Shown: piece by piece, positions 25,106 through 34,135 of the stretch
How the letters are laid out: every line of letters begins with the position of its first letter
Position numbering within the stretch: the stretch's first letter is position 1
Assembly: GCF_000421185.1 (NCBI RefSeq)
Contig: NZ_ATWJ01000012.1
Coordinates: 124,001-188,000 of the forward strand
Length of the DNA stretch: 64,000 bases
Direction: 5' to 3'
Source of the DNA: Ornithinimicrobium pekingense DSM 21552
GTDB lineage: Bacteria > Actinomycetota > Actinomycetes > Actinomycetales > Dermatophilaceae
Notes under the pieces: generated by a model
Seen by the model: the letters and a program-made list of their open reading frames with translations, nothing else
Told to the model about the DNA's origin: nothing
Database searches by the model: none
Program-made: the position numbers and the translations under genes

Positions 25106-25296
25106 CGTCGGCTCCTCCCCGTGTCGCCCTGCCCGGACCGGCTCGTCCGCGCCGGCGGCGGGACACCCAGGACGACCCTAAGCCGCGCCAGGTTGGGCCC
25201 AGGGGCCCATTGCAGGCCCACGGGAGTGGGCTTGCGGCGCCCATAGGCTTGCCTGGGCAGAGGACCGAGACATCCGCACGACCAGGAGGGGGACCC
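25106..25296. promoter_or_regulatory. Divergent Tad-locus control region with GGTTGGGCCCAGG site
   Basis: 191 bp between two divergent genes. Rightward, TAGGCT (25244-25249) is a -10 about 48 bases before the ATG at 25297. Leftward, TAGGGT (25175-25180) is a -10 about 70 bases before the GTG at 25105. Between them lies GGTTGGGCCCAGG (25191-25203), followed by further GGGCCC and GGCCCA half-repeats to about 25230. The same 13-mer occurs upstream of flp at nearly identical distance from its -10 (40 versus 39 bases). No good -35 is present, consistent with activation by a bound regulator. Confidence 0.6.
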
Positions 25297-26511
25297 ATGA
25301 CGGTGCGCGACATCGACCGCGTGCGTCGTCGTCAGCGCTGGCGTGCCCGCTCCGACCGTGCCGTCACCGTCATGGCCGGGTCGCTCGCGGTCGTCGCCGG
25401 CCTCACCCTGCTGCCCCAGGCGTGGCAGCAGAGCGTCATCTCCGGCGGCTGCCGGGTCCTGAGCCTGGGGGTCACCGACTGCGTCGCCCGCCTCTACGAG
25501 CCGCCGGCGCCCGACCTGCGCGCGGTGCCGCTGTGCGAGGTGGACCAGGTCGTCGAGCAGATGGTGCCCACGGTGGAGCGCCAGCGCATCCGCTTCAGCA
25601 GCGGGGGCGAGCTCGAGCGGTGGGTCGGACGCGACGGCACCATCCGGGTCGTGGCGGTGCCCGAGGTGCCCGAGGAGGGTGCGACCGACGGGTGGGCCCC
25701 CGCGCCGTGGCCGACGACGACGCTGCTGCCGGGAGTCGACCTCCCGCAGCAGGCCCAGTGGACCTTCCCCGACGGTGAGGGTGAGCGCGAGTTCGTGGCC
25801 GCCCTGCAGCAGCAGCACGCGCTCCTGGACCAGCGCGTCTCCGCGGTGGCGGCGCTGCTGCCGGACGACGCCGCCGAGCGCGCCGAGGAGGTGCTCACCC
25901 CCTCGGCGTGGGCAGCCGTCGGTCACCTGGGCACCACCCCGACCGGCGCGGACCGCACGCGCAGCACCGCCGACGGGGCGGTCCACCTCGCCGGTCGCAC
26001 CGCGCGCCTGCTGGACGACACCCAGGCCTCGGTGACCTACACCACCGTCGACTCCGTCGGGACCGCCCCCGACGGGGCCGGGGCGGTCGGGGTGGTGCGC
26101 TGGGGCCGCAGCGAGGTGGGGCGCGCGACCGAGCTGATCGGCACCTGGGCCTGGCAGGACGGCGGTCAGGTGCGGGTCGTGCACCTGCTCCTGCCGCTGG
26201 CCGAGGGCGACCAGGACGAGTTCGAGGAGTGGCTCGGGGCGGAGGGCGGGCCCAGCCTGCACCTCGACTTCCTCACGGCCGGGGACCAGGACGGCGAGTC
26301 CGGTCTGGACCGGCTGGTGGCGGCCGCGGGCACCGTGGCCACCGAGGTGCGCACCGACACCGACCCGCAGTCCTACGTCGAGCACGTCCGGACCCAGATG
26401 TTCCTCGACCGCCGTCCCTTCGGCGAGCTGCCCGGCACGCGGGGCGCCACCTCGCTCGTGCGGCCGCAGCCCTCCGGTGGCGACCGTGTCGCCGTGGAGG
26501 TGCAGTGCTGA
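25297..26511 (+). CDS. Tad-locus membrane-anchored protein of unknown function
   Basis: 404 residues. An arginine-rich cytoplasmic N-terminus is followed by one membrane helix (VTVMAGSLAVVAGLTLLP, about 24-41) and a large extracellular region with a cysteine pair near residues 52 and 62, a helical stretch about residues 165-205 and a beta-rich remainder. The ATG at 25297 has AGGAGGGGG ahead of it. I recognise no family. It starts the rightward unit running towards the pilus machine and shares its control region with the large prepilin, so it is likely an envelope component of the same apparatus. Confidence 0.7.
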   Translation: MTVRDIDRVRRRQRWRARSDRAVTVMAGSLAVVAGLTLLPQAWQQSVISGGCRVLSLGVTDCVARLYEPPAPDLRAVPLCEVDQVVEQMVPTVERQRIRFSSGGELERWVGRDGTIRVVAVPEVPEEGATDGWAPAPWPTTTLLPGVDLPQQAQWTFPDGEGEREFVAALQQQHALLDQRVSAVAALLPDDAAERAEEVLTPSAWAAVGHLGTTPTGADRTRSTADGAVHLAGRTARLLDDTQASVTYTTVDSVGTAPDGAGAVGVVRWGRSEVGRATELIGTWAWQDGGQVRVVHLLLPLAEGDQDEFEEWLGAEGGPSLHLDFLTAGDQDGESGLDRLVAAAGTVATEVRTDTDPQSYVEHVRTQMFLDRRPFGELPGTRGATSLVRPQPSGGDRVAVEVQC

Positions 26512-26999
26512 TGCACGTCTCCCGCCGCTCCCTGCTGCTCACCGCGGCCGCCGCGCTGACCACGTCGACGTCCCTCACCCCGGACCAGCGCCTGCGTGTC
26601 GGCCTGCTGACCTTCGTGCTGCCCGCCGGGGCGTCCCCCGGCACGGTCCCGGCCGGCTGGGACTGGGCCGCCACCGGCGAGCAGGGTATGGAGATCGCCA
26701 TCCGCGGGCGCAGCGCCGCCCCCACCCCTGAGCTGGCGCTGGCGACCGCGCTGCGTCCCGACGCCGCGGGCACCGTCCGCTACTCGGTCACCGGGACGCC
26801 GCCGCAGGGAGTGTCCGGTGCCGACGCCTACCGCGTCTGGTCGGTGCGGAGCACGTCCGAGCCCGTCCGCACCGGCGTGCTCCTGGCGGCCACCCTGGAC
26901 CGCGAGACCGCGGTCTGCCTGGTCACCGGCTCGCAGGGCTGGAGCCCCTCCCTGCGCCGCTCGTTCCTCTCCTCGATCGAGGTGCGCCATGAGGCGTGA
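26511..26999 (+). CDS. Tad-locus secreted protein of unknown function
   Basis: 162 residues. The N-terminus (MHVSRRSLLLTAAAALTTST) is a signal sequence with a twin-arginine-free n-region; the remainder is a small soluble domain without recognisable motif. The ATG shares a base with the preceding stop (TGATG), so it is coupled to the 404-residue gene. Function unknown. Confidence 0.65.
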   Translation: MHVSRRSLLLTAAAALTTSTSLTPDQRLRVGLLTFVLPAGASPGTVPAGWDWAATGEQGMEIAIRGRSAAPTPELALATALRPDAAGTVRYSVTGTPPQGVSGADAYRVWSVRSTSEPVRTGVLLAATLDRETAVCLVTGSQGWSPSLRRSFLSSIEVRHEA

Positions 27000-27384
27000 C
27001 CTGCTCACCGCGGTGCTCCACGGCGCGGTCCTGTGGGCGCTGGGCCGGATGCTCGCGGTCACGATCCTGTCCAGCGGGGCGCAGGACGTGGCGGCCGTCG
27101 CCGCCGCGACCACCGTCACGACGGCCGCGGCGACCGGGGCGACCGCCTGGGTCAGCCGCAGCCTGGCGGCCACCCCCGTCCAGCTGCTGCGGCGCTTCCT
27201 CACCGTGCCCCTCCTGCTGGCGGGCCTCACCGCATACCTGCTCCTGAGCAGGGACGCCACCGCCCTGGAGCTGACGCTGGGCACCGTCCCGTGGATCCTC
27301 GGCCCCGCCCTCTCCCTCGCGCTCGTCGTCGCCCTGCGCCGCCGACGTCCCCGCTCGAGCTCGATGGTGGGTGAGTTTGCGTGA
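26989..27384 (+). CDS. Small Tad-locus membrane protein
   Basis: 131 residues with about four membrane helices (HGAVLWALGRMLAVTIL, a second Ala/Thr-rich span around residues 28-50, FLTVPLLLAGLTAYLLL, TVPWILGPALSLALVVAL) and a basic tail. It overlaps the preceding gene by 11 bp in a different frame; hydrophobicity pattern, overlap and GC usage support it being real. No family recognised. Confidence 0.6.
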   Translation: MRRDLLTAVLHGAVLWALGRMLAVTILSSGAQDVAAVAAATTVTTAAATGATAWVSRSLAATPVQLLRRFLTVPLLLAGLTAYLLLSRDATALELTLGTVPWILGPALSLALVVALRRRRPRSSSMVGEFA

Positions 27385-27405
27385 TGCACCGCAGAGCCGT
27401 ACCTT
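27377..27405 (+). promoter_or_regulatory. Candidate promoter for the core Tad operon
   Basis: TTGCGT (27377-27382) and TACCTT (27400-27405) are exactly 17 bases apart, overlapping the end of the small membrane protein gene and ending 25 bases before the next start. It could drive the zinc-ribbon gene and cpaB-tadC. Confidence 0.45.
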
Positions 27406-27430
27406 GCCGAACGACACTGGGAGGGAAACC

Positions 27431-28321
27431 GTGAGCTTCGTCGCAGTCGTGTGCGGCGCGGATCCGTTGTGGGACGTGCCGTCCGTCACCGACGACCCCG
27501 TCCAGATGCTGAACCGCCTGGTCGAGGCACCTCCGGCACCCGGGACCGACAGGCCCGCAGCCGACCCCGACCCGGGGGCGGAGCCTCCCGCGGACCCGAC
27601 CCCGCCGCCGGAGGCCACCCACACGCTGTTCGTGTGCCGGCCGTCGTGGCTGCCCGCGATGCGCCGTCTGGTGACCCTGCTGCGGGCCCACGACCCGTCG
27701 AGGCACTTCGCGGTCCTGGTCACCGACCGGCTCCCGCTGGCCACCTCCCTGGTGGTGGCGCACGTCAACGGGCTCGGCCTGGAGCCGGGCCGGGCCGCCC
27801 GCGAGGTGGACCGCCTCCTGCGCAGGACCGAGAGCGGTGCCTGGGTGCGCCGCCCCGGCCGGCTCAACGGCGCGAAGGTCTCCTGGTGGGACGTCATCCG
27901 CTCGTGGTGGGTCAAGGACGGCTACGTCGCGCACGGCGCCGAACCCGTCGTGGTCGAGCGCGCCTCGGCCGACCTGTGGTCCGCACGTCTCACCGGCGCC
28001 GAAGTGGTCTACCTCAGCGGCGAGGTGCCCGAGCTCCCCGCCGAGGCGCTGCGGGCGGCCGGGGTGCCCGAGAAGCTCCGCGGCCGCGACGTGCCGGCCG
28101 GCACCAAGGTCCTCGTGGGCCGGCAGCGCAGCTTCGAGTTCGCCGGCCCGCGCTGGTCGGCCGCGGAGCCGGCCCCCGAGCCCGAGCCCGGCCTGCGCAG
28201 CTGCGACAGCTGCGGGGTGTCCGTCGAGGACTGGTGCCCCTTCTGCCACGCGCAGTGGGGCGAAGCACCTGGAAGCCGAGGCCTCGCGCCCCAGACAACT
28301 GCACAAGGAGACCGTGGATGA
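27431..28321 (+). CDS. Tad-locus protein with C-terminal zinc ribbon, function unknown
   Basis: 296 residues, no signal peptide or membrane helix. After a proline/aspartate-rich linker (residues ~36-60) comes an alpha/beta region containing THTLFVCRPSWLPAMRRLVT. The C-terminus ends with a zinc-ribbon pair C-x2-C ... C-x2-C (CDSCGVSVEDWCPFC). The GTG at 27431 is chosen for the GGAGGG ten bases upstream; the longer frame lies over the promoter. The stop overlaps cpaB by 4 bp. A cytoplasmic adaptor or regulator of pilus assembly is possible, but nothing in the sequence shows it. Confidence 0.65.
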   Translation: MSFVAVVCGADPLWDVPSVTDDPVQMLNRLVEAPPAPGTDRPAADPDPGAEPPADPTPPPEATHTLFVCRPSWLPAMRRLVTLLRAHDPSRHFAVLVTDRLPLATSLVVAHVNGLGLEPGRAAREVDRLLRRTESGAWVRRPGRLNGAKVSWWDVIRSWWVKDGYVAHGAEPVVVERASADLWSARLTGAEVVYLSGEVPELPAEALRAAGVPEKLRGRDVPAGTKVLVGRQRSFEFAGPRWSAAEPAPEPEPGLRSCDSCGVSVEDWCPFCHAQWGEAPGSRGLAPQTTAQGDRG

Positions 28322-29046
28322 ACCCCCGCCAGCGCCGAGGCGTGCTCCTGATGGTCCTGTCGGTGGGCCTGGCGATCGCCGTCTTCCTGGGGGTCGCCAC
28401 CTACGTCGACAGCGTCAACCGCCGCGTCGGCCCGATGGTGACCGTCTACCAGGCCACCGCGGACCTCAACGCCTTCTCCCAGCTGACGGCCGACCGGGTC
28501 GAGGCGGTGGAGGTCCCGGCCCAGTGGACCGACGAGGCCTCCCGCCTGACGGTCCAGGACATCGAGGGCCGCACGATCGCGGTCCCGCTCTCGGCCGGGT
28601 CACGGGTGACCATGGACATCCTCGTCCCGCCCAGCGACCTCAACCCCAACGAGCGCGAGGTCGCCATCAACGTCGACGCCGTGACGGGCATCGCCGGACG
28701 GGTGCGCCCGGGCGACCGGGTGGACGTCTACGCCGTCTTCTCCGAGGTGCCGGGGCTGGCCAACCAGTCCAGGATCCTGGTCCGCAACGTCCGGGTGGTC
28801 AGCGTCGGCGGCACCCAGCAGGTGGAGCAGCGCGAGACCGGTGAGATCCAGGACGTCATCCCGGTCACCATGGCGCTGGTCCCGCAGGACGCGCTCGCGG
28901 TGACCTACGCGAGCACCTTCGCCGAGCAGGTACGCCTCATCGGCCTGCCGGCCGGCACCACCCAGGACCGCGAGGGCGAGATCAACCAGTTCGACGCCGA
29001 CCAGCTGGGCGGCGAGGCCATCATCGACGAAGGGTTCCAGCCGTGA
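28318..29046 (+). CDS. cpaB: CpaB/RcpC-like Flp pilus assembly protein
   Basis: 242 residues: one N-terminal membrane helix (VLLMVLSVGLAIAVFLGVAT) followed by an SAF domain (~40-110) and an RcpC/CpaB domain with NVDAVTGIAGRVRPGDRVDVY and ILVRNVRVVSVGG, the family core. In Gram-positives CpaB is thought to act on the outer face of the membrane, guiding the pilus. AAGGAG precedes the ATG at 28318, which overlaps the previous stop by 4 bp. Confidence 0.9.
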   Translation: MNPRQRRGVLLMVLSVGLAIAVFLGVATYVDSVNRRVGPMVTVYQATADLNAFSQLTADRVEAVEVPAQWTDEASRLTVQDIEGRTIAVPLSAGSRVTMDILVPPSDLNPNEREVAINVDAVTGIAGRVRPGDRVDVYAVFSEVPGLANQSRILVRNVRVVSVGGTQQVEQRETGEIQDVIPVTMALVPQDALAVTYASTFAEQVRLIGLPAGTTQDREGEINQFDADQLGGEAIIDEGFQP

Positions 29047-30632
29047 AGAAGCGCCTCGTCCTGGGGATCGCCGACCAGACCCTGACGACCGACCTGCTCA
29101 CGCGCATCGAGGCGCTGGAGGACTTCGAGGTCGTCCACGTCTCGGAGAGCACCCAGGAGCTGCTCCCCGCCGTCCTCAACCACGACCCGGACGTGCTCGT
29201 CCTCGACCGGCACCTGCCCCCGGGACCGATCTCCCGCGTCACCCACGACCTGTCCGTCCGCCGCCCGGCCCTCCCGATGCTGCTGGCCACCCGGGCAGGC
29301 GACGAGGACGCCCTGTCGCTGGCGCTGGAGGTCGGCGCCCGCGGCGTCCTGGCCTACCCCTTCGTCCTGGCCGAGGTCAACGACGCGCTGACCCGCGCCA
29401 CCGAGTGGGGCGAGCGCATGCGCGAGGTCCTCACCGGCGGGGTGCACCACGCCAACGTGCAGGGCGGGGTCGTCACCTTCGCGGGCAGCAAGGGCGGGGT
29501 CGGCACGACCATCCTGACGGTGCACACCGCCTGGCGGCTGGCACAGCAGCACCAGGACAAGCAGGTGTGCCTGGTCGACCTGGACCTGGAGAAGGGGGAC
29601 GTCCCCAGCTACGTCGACCTCAGCTACCGCGTCTCCATCGTCGACCTGGCCAAGATCGCCGACGACATGACCGACCGCGTGGTCCGCGACACCGTCGCGG
29701 TGCACGAGAGCGGGCTGCACATCCTGCCGGCACCCATCGACGTGCGCGACGCCGACGTCGTCTCGGCCTCGGCGATCCGCTCGATCCTCAGCCAGCTGCG
29801 GCAGATGTATGACGTGGTGCTCGTGGACGCGGGCAGCAACGTCACGCCCGCGCAGGCGGCGGCGGTCGAGATGTCCGACCACGTGATCCAGGTCGTCACC
29901 ACCGACGTCCCGTCGTTGCGCGCCGCCCGGCGGCAGTCGCAGTCCTGGATCGACCTCGGGGTGCGGGGCACGGGTGACCTCGCGGTGCTGGTCAACCGCT
30001 ACTCCCGCGACTCCGAGATCCAGCAGAGCACGATCGACCGGCTCGTCCTGGGCAGCCGGCTGGAGGTGCTGGTGCCCGAGCTGGGCCGGGGGCTGGAGGC
30101 CGCGGTCAACACCCGCACGCCCTCGCACAACGCCCCCAAGTCGTGGTGGAAGGCGCTGGACGCGGTGGTCGCCGAGACCGCCGTGGTGCCCGCCCCGCCG
30201 GCAGAGGCCGCGGCGTCCCGCCGGCTGGGCGTCCTCGGGCGCCGCCCCGGCAAGGAGCCACCCGCACCGGCCCCGGCGACCGCCCGCGCGGCCGCCGAGT
30301 CCGGCCAGGTCTCCCTGGAGACCGTCGGCGTGCTGCCGGTCACGGTGGCGATCATGGTGCTGCTGTGGCAGCTGGTCGGCATGGGGCTGAGCTTCGTCTG
30401 GGCCGGTCACGCCGCCAACGCCGCGGCGAGGGAGGCCAGTCTGGGCAGCTCGAGCAGCCAGGTGGTGCAGGCGGCCCGCGAGGCGGTGCCCGCCGGGGTG
30501 CACGGCAACATGCAGGTCGACCACGCGGGCGACCAGGTCCAGGTGCGGATCAAGGTCGCGCCGGTCGGGTCCGGCTCCTCCACCGTCCCGGTCGACGTGA
30601 GCCGGGGCGTCACGACGGAGCCGCGCGGATGA
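29043..30632 (+). CDS. tadZ: CpaE/TadZ ATPase fused in frame to a TadE-like pseudopilin
   Basis: 529 residues in one open frame. Residues 1-125 form a receiver-like domain (VLVLDRHLPPGP, GARGVLAYPF). Residues ~135-370 are a MinD/ParA-type ATPase with deviant Walker A GSKGGVGTT (K150, G154, T155-T156) and VCLVDLDLEKGD, the TadZ/CpaE localiser of Tad systems. After a proline/alanine linker the chain continues AAAESG then QVSLETVGVLPVTVAIMVL: a class III prepilin-peptidase site (G421/Q422, glutamate at +5) and membrane helix, then a TadE-like exported domain. Usually these are two genes. Internal GTG codons at V375, V381 and V382 could let the pilin part also start separately. GTG start overlaps cpaB by 4 bp. 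Confidence 0.85.
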   Translation: MKKRLVLGIADQTLTTDLLTRIEALEDFEVVHVSESTQELLPAVLNHDPDVLVLDRHLPPGPISRVTHDLSVRRPALPMLLATRAGDEDALSLALEVGARGVLAYPFVLAEVNDALTRATEWGERMREVLTGGVHHANVQGGVVTFAGSKGGVGTTILTVHTAWRLAQQHQDKQVCLVDLDLEKGDVPSYVDLSYRVSIVDLAKIADDMTDRVVRDTVAVHESGLHILPAPIDVRDADVVSASAIRSILSQLRQMYDVVLVDAGSNVTPAQAAAVEMSDHVIQVVTTDVPSLRAARRQSQSWIDLGVRGTGDLAVLVNRYSRDSEIQQSTIDRLVLGSRLEVLVPELGRGLEAAVNTRTPSHNAPKSWWKALDAVVAETAVVPAPPAEAAASRRLGVLGRRPGKEPPAPAPATARAAAESGQVSLETVGVLPVTVAIMVLLWQLVGMGLSFVWAGHAANAAAREASLGSSSSQVVQAAREAVPAGVHGNMQVDHAGDQVQVRIKVAPVGSGSSTVPVDVSRGVTTEPRG

Positions 30633-30961
30633 GCGCCCGGCGCGTGCGGCGCGAGGGTGGGCAGGCCTCCCTGGAGGTCGTCGCGGTGGCCGGCCTCGTC
30701 GTCGTCGTCATGGCCCTGGTCCTGCACCTCTTCAGCGCCATCTACGCCGGTCAGGCCGCCGGGCGGGTGGCCTGGGACGCCGCACGCGCCAGGTCCCTCG
30801 GGCAGAGCCCCACCACAGCGGCCGAGCGGTCCGCCCCGGGCGGCCTCGGCGTGTCCGTCGAAACCCTCGGCAGCGACGGGGTCCGCGTGACCGTGACCTC
30901 CCCCACGGTCATCCCCTGGCTTGACGCCCCCACCGCCTCGCGGACGGCCTACGTCCCGTGA
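30629..30961 (+). CDS. tadE: TadE-like minor pilin
   Basis: 110 residues. Basic leader MSARRVRREGG, cleavage expected at G11/Q12, then QASLEVVAVAGLVVVVMALV with glutamate at +5 and a hydrophobic helix, followed by a short exported domain. This is a stand-alone version of the pseudopilin found at the end of the preceding fused gene, which it overlaps by 4 bp. Likely a minor subunit or assembly initiator of the Flp pilus. Confidence 0.85.
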   Translation: MSARRVRREGGQASLEVVAVAGLVVVVMALVLHLFSAIYAGQAAGRVAWDAARARSLGQSPTTAAERSAPGGLGVSVETLGSDGVRVTVTSPTVIPWLDAPTASRTAYVP

Positions 30962-32301
30962 GCCGGCGCTTCGGGTCCAACTTCGGGCGCCAGATCGGGT
31001 CGGCCGCGGGGAGCGAGGGGACGGTCACCGCCGGGGAGGCCTCGCAGGTCAGGCGCTTCAAGCAGCTGCTGCTGGACGAGGTCGACCTGCAGGAGCTGGC
31101 CCTGCTCGACAACGACCAGCGCAAGCTGCGCCTCGAGCGCATCCTGACCCACCTGATCTCCCGCGAGGGCATCATCCTCGCCAACCGCGAGCGCACCGCG
31201 CTGGTCACCACCGTGATCAACGAGGCGGTCGGCCTGGGGGTGCTGGAGCCGCTGCTCGGCGACGACAGCGTGAGCGAGGTGATGATCAACGGTCACGACA
31301 CGGTCTACATCGAACGCTTCGGCAAGGTCGAGCAGATCAGCTCGGGCTTCACCTCCGAGGCCCAGCTGCTCCAGACCATCGACCGCATCGTCTCCACCGT
31401 CAACCGGCGCGTCGACGAGTCCAGCCCGATGGTGGACGCCCGCCTGCCCGCCGACGACCGTCTCCCCCGCGGCGCACGCGTCAACGTCATCCTGCCGCCG
31501 CTGGCGCTCAACGGCCCGACGGTGACGATCCGGCTCTTCCCCAAGGCCTACGGCATGGCCGAGCTGCTCAACCGCGGCACGCTGGACCGGCCCACCGCCG
31601 ACCTGCTCGCGGCGTGCGTGCGGGCCCGGCTCAACATCATCGTCTCGGGCGGGACCGCCTCGGGGAAGACCACGATGCTCAACGCGCTCAGCGCCTTCAT
31701 CCCCGAGCGTGAGCGCATCGTCACCATCGAGGACGCGGCCGAGCTGTCCCTGTCCCAGGAGCACGTCGTCCGTCTCGAGACCCGACCGCCCAACGTGGAC
31801 GGCAAGGGGCAGGTCACCATCCGCGACCTGGTCCGCAACTCGCTGCGCATGCGGCCGGACCGCATCATCGTCGGCGAGGTCCGCGGCGGCGAGGCGCTGG
31901 ACATGCTCCAGGCGATGAACACCGGTCACGAGGGCTCGCTGGCCACCGTGCACGCCAACACCGCCGACGACGCGCTGTCCCGGCTGGAGACGCTGGCGAC
32001 GATGAGCGACGTGGAGGTGCCCTTCGCGGCCCTGCGCGACCAGGTCAACTCCGCCGTCGACGTCATCGTCCAGCTGACCCGCTCGGCGGACGGGCAGCGC
32101 CGGATCACCGAGGTCGCGCAGGTGGTGTCCCGCCGGCGCGAGGACTTCATCCTCCGACCGATCATGGAGTGGGACGACGTCGGTGACACGCCCTCGTTCC
32201 AGCGGTTCCGGCTCTCCGAGGCGCTGCACACCCGGCTGCGCTCGCGCGGCGAGCAGGCGCCAGCCGAGTTCGCCGAGGCGCCCGAGCCGCGGGTGGGCTG
32301 A
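30958..32301 (+). CDS. tadA: TadA/CpaF secretion ATPase
   Basis: 447 residues, GspE/PilT superfamily. N-terminal domain with [21 protein letters not shown]; Walker [17 protein letters not shown] at about 229-244; the Asp box and Walker B in [20 protein letters not shown]; His box in [15 protein letters not shown]. It is the hexameric motor that drives pilus extension. The GTG at 30958 overlaps tadE by 4 bp and the stop shares a base with the tadB start. Confidence 0.95.
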   Translation: MSRRFGSNFGRQIGSAAGSEGTVTAGEASQVRRFKQLLLDEVDLQELALLDNDQRKLRLERILTHLISREGIILANRERTALVTTVINEAVGLGVLEPLLGDDSVSEVMINGHDTVYIERFGKVEQISSGFTSEAQLLQTIDRIVSTVNRRVDESSPMVDARLPADDRLPRGARVNVILPPLALNGPTVTIRLFPKAYGMAELLNRGTLDRPTADLLAACVRARLNIIVSGGTASGKTTMLNALSAFIPERERIVTIEDAAELSLSQEHVVRLETRPPNVDGKGQVTIRDLVRNSLRMRPDRIIVGEVRGGEALDMLQAMNTGHEGSLATVHANTADDALSRLETLATMSDVEVPFAALRDQVNSAVDVIVQLTRSADGQRRITEVAQVVSRRREDFILRPIMEWDDVGDTPSFQRFRLSEALHTRLRSRGEQAPAEFAEAPEPRVG

Positions 32302-33221
32302 TGGTCCTGGCGATCTTCGCCGGGGTGATCCTGGCGCTCGTGCTCGGGCTGCTGTCCGTGCACGCCTTCATCACCAACGCCCGGGCCCAGTCGCACGTCG
32401 GTCGTCAGGTGCTGGCGCAGCACGGCGTCACCGGCGCCGGGGTGTGGGCCGACCTGGAGCACTGGCTGCAGAAGTCCCAGGTCGGGCGCCGGCTCAAGCG
32501 CGAGCTGAGCACGGCCGGGCTCAACTACCCCGTCGGCACCGTGCTGATGGTCGGGATCGGTCTGAGCGTGCTGGTGCCCTGGCTGCTGTGGACCTACGTC
32601 GCGCCGGTCTTCGCCGTCCTCGGGCTGCTCACCGGCTGGGTGGCGATCCGGTGGTGGATCAAGCGGCAGCGGCTGCGTTACCGCGACCGGTTCGTCGAGC
32701 AGATCCCGGACCTGGCACGGGTCCTGTCCAACGCGACGAACGCCGGGCTGTCCATCCGCACGGCCTGGACCGTGGCCGAGCGGGAGATGGGTGAGCCCGC
32801 CCGCACCGAGATCGGCCGGATCAACACCGCGGTGCGCTTCGGCGCCTCCTTGGAGGAGGCGATGCTGCAGGTGGAGGAGCGGCTGCCCTCGCGCGAGGTC
32901 AAGGTGCTGATGAGCACGCTGGTGATCGCCTCCCGCTCCGGCGGCTCGCTGGTCGCCGCGCTGCGCGACATCTCCTACATGCTGGACGACCGCAAGGAGA
33001 CCAAGCGGGAGGTCCGCTCGATCATCACCCAGGCGGTCGCGACCGGCTACGCCATCATGGCGATGGGTGTCGGGCTGCTGCTCATCCTCAACCTGATCAT
33101 GCCGGGCACGATCGAGCGGATGACCCAGCACATCGTGGGCCAGGGCGCGCTCGTCGTCGGTGGCCTGCTGATGCTGCTGGGCTACTACCTCATCCGCAGG
33201 ATCACGAGGCTCGACCTGTGA
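32301..33221 (+). CDS. tadB: TadB inner-membrane platform protein
   Basis: 306 residues of the type II secretion F family. A hydrophobic start, a helix pair around 78-120, the cytoplasmic F domain (RFVEQIPDLARVLSNATNAG, TLVIASRSGGSLVAALRDIS) and two C-terminal helices. It forms the membrane platform with TadC above the TadA motor. ATG in TGATG overlap with tadA. Confidence 0.93.
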   Translation: MVLAIFAGVILALVLGLLSVHAFITNARAQSHVGRQVLAQHGVTGAGVWADLEHWLQKSQVGRRLKRELSTAGLNYPVGTVLMVGIGLSVLVPWLLWTYVAPVFAVLGLLTGWVAIRWWIKRQRLRYRDRFVEQIPDLARVLSNATNAGLSIRTAWTVAEREMGEPARTEIGRINTAVRFGASLEEAMLQVEERLPSREVKVLMSTLVIASRSGGSLVAALRDISYMLDDRKETKREVRSIITQAVATGYAIMAMGVGLLLILNLIMPGTIERMTQHIVGQGALVVGGLLMLLGYYLIRRITRLDL

Positions 33222-34135
33222 ACGACATGATCCCCGGCTTGCCGGCCCTCGGGGCGCTGCTGGCCTTCCTCATCTTCGTCGCCGGGCTGCGGATGGTGCG
33301 CAGCGACGTCGTCGACGGTCTCGACGCGGGCGACCTGCGCCTCCTGCAGGAGGAGCGTCAGCGCGAGGCGCGCGGCCAGCTCTCGCTGCTGGAGCGGCTC
33401 GGCGGCCGGCTCGTGCCGGTCCTGCGCCGCCTGCTGGACGGCCCGGCCCTGCGCTGGCTCAGCCGCCTCATCCACTACGCCGGCCGCCCCCGGGGCATCA
33501 CGGTCGACTCCGTGCTGCGCCGCGTCGGCGGCTGGCTGGTGCTGATGATCCCGCTGTCGGTCCTGCTGGTGGTCAACGGGCTGTGGTTCCTCGCCCCGCT
33601 GGTTCTGGTCCTGGCGTTCGTGATGCCGGTGTCCGGCCTGGCGGGCACCGCCAACCGGCGGCGCGAGGAGATCGACGCGGACCTGCCCGACTTCCTCGAC
33701 ATCCTCGCCGTCACCGTGACGGCCGGCATCGCCTTCCGACCGGCCCTGCGCCGGGTCGCCTCCCGCTTCGGCGGGGCGCTCGCCGAGGACGTCAACCTTG
33801 CGCTGGACCAGCTGCTCCACGGCGCGAGCGTGCGGGACGCCTTCGAGCAGATGCGCGACCGGTCGACGTCGGTGATGATGGACCGCTTCGTCCGCGCCTT
33901 CCTCCAGGCCGAGGAGCTCGGCGCCCCGCTCGCCGAGACGCTCAACCAGATCGCCCTGGACATGCGACGCGACAACGCCCAGCGGCTGCGCCAGAAGGCC
34001 GGCCAGGCCGCGCCCCGGGTGACCCTCGTCGGCTCGACGGTGCTGGTGCCCGCGGCCCTGATCCTCATCCTCGTCGGCGCGTTCTTCGGCATGGACTTCG
34101 ACATCGACCTGGGGGCGATCCTCGGTGGCTTCTGA
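33218..34135 (+). CDS. tadC: TadC inner-membrane platform protein
   Basis: 305 residues, second F-family platform protein. Membrane helix at the N-terminus, a helix pair around 105-140 (VLMIPLSVLLVVNGLWFLAP), the cytoplasmic domain DADLPDFLDILAVTVTAGIA and RFVRAFLQAEELGAPLAETL, and a C-terminal helix. GTG start overlaps tadB by 4 bp; its 3' end overlaps the histidine kinase by 11 bp, linking machine and regulator genes in one transcript. Confidence 0.93.
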   Translation: MNDMIPGLPALGALLAFLIFVAGLRMVRSDVVDGLDAGDLRLLQEERQREARGQLSLLERLGGRLVPVLRRLLDGPALRWLSRLIHYAGRPRGITVDSVLRRVGGWLVLMIPLSVLLVVNGLWFLAPLVLVLAFVMPVSGLAGTANRRREEIDADLPDFLDILAVTVTAGIAFRPALRRVASRFGGALAEDVNLALDQLLHGASVRDAFEQMRDRSTSVMMDRFVRAFLQAEELGAPLAETLNQIALDMRRDNAQRLRQKAGQAAPRVTLVGSTVLVPAALILILVGAFFGMDFDIDLGAILGGF

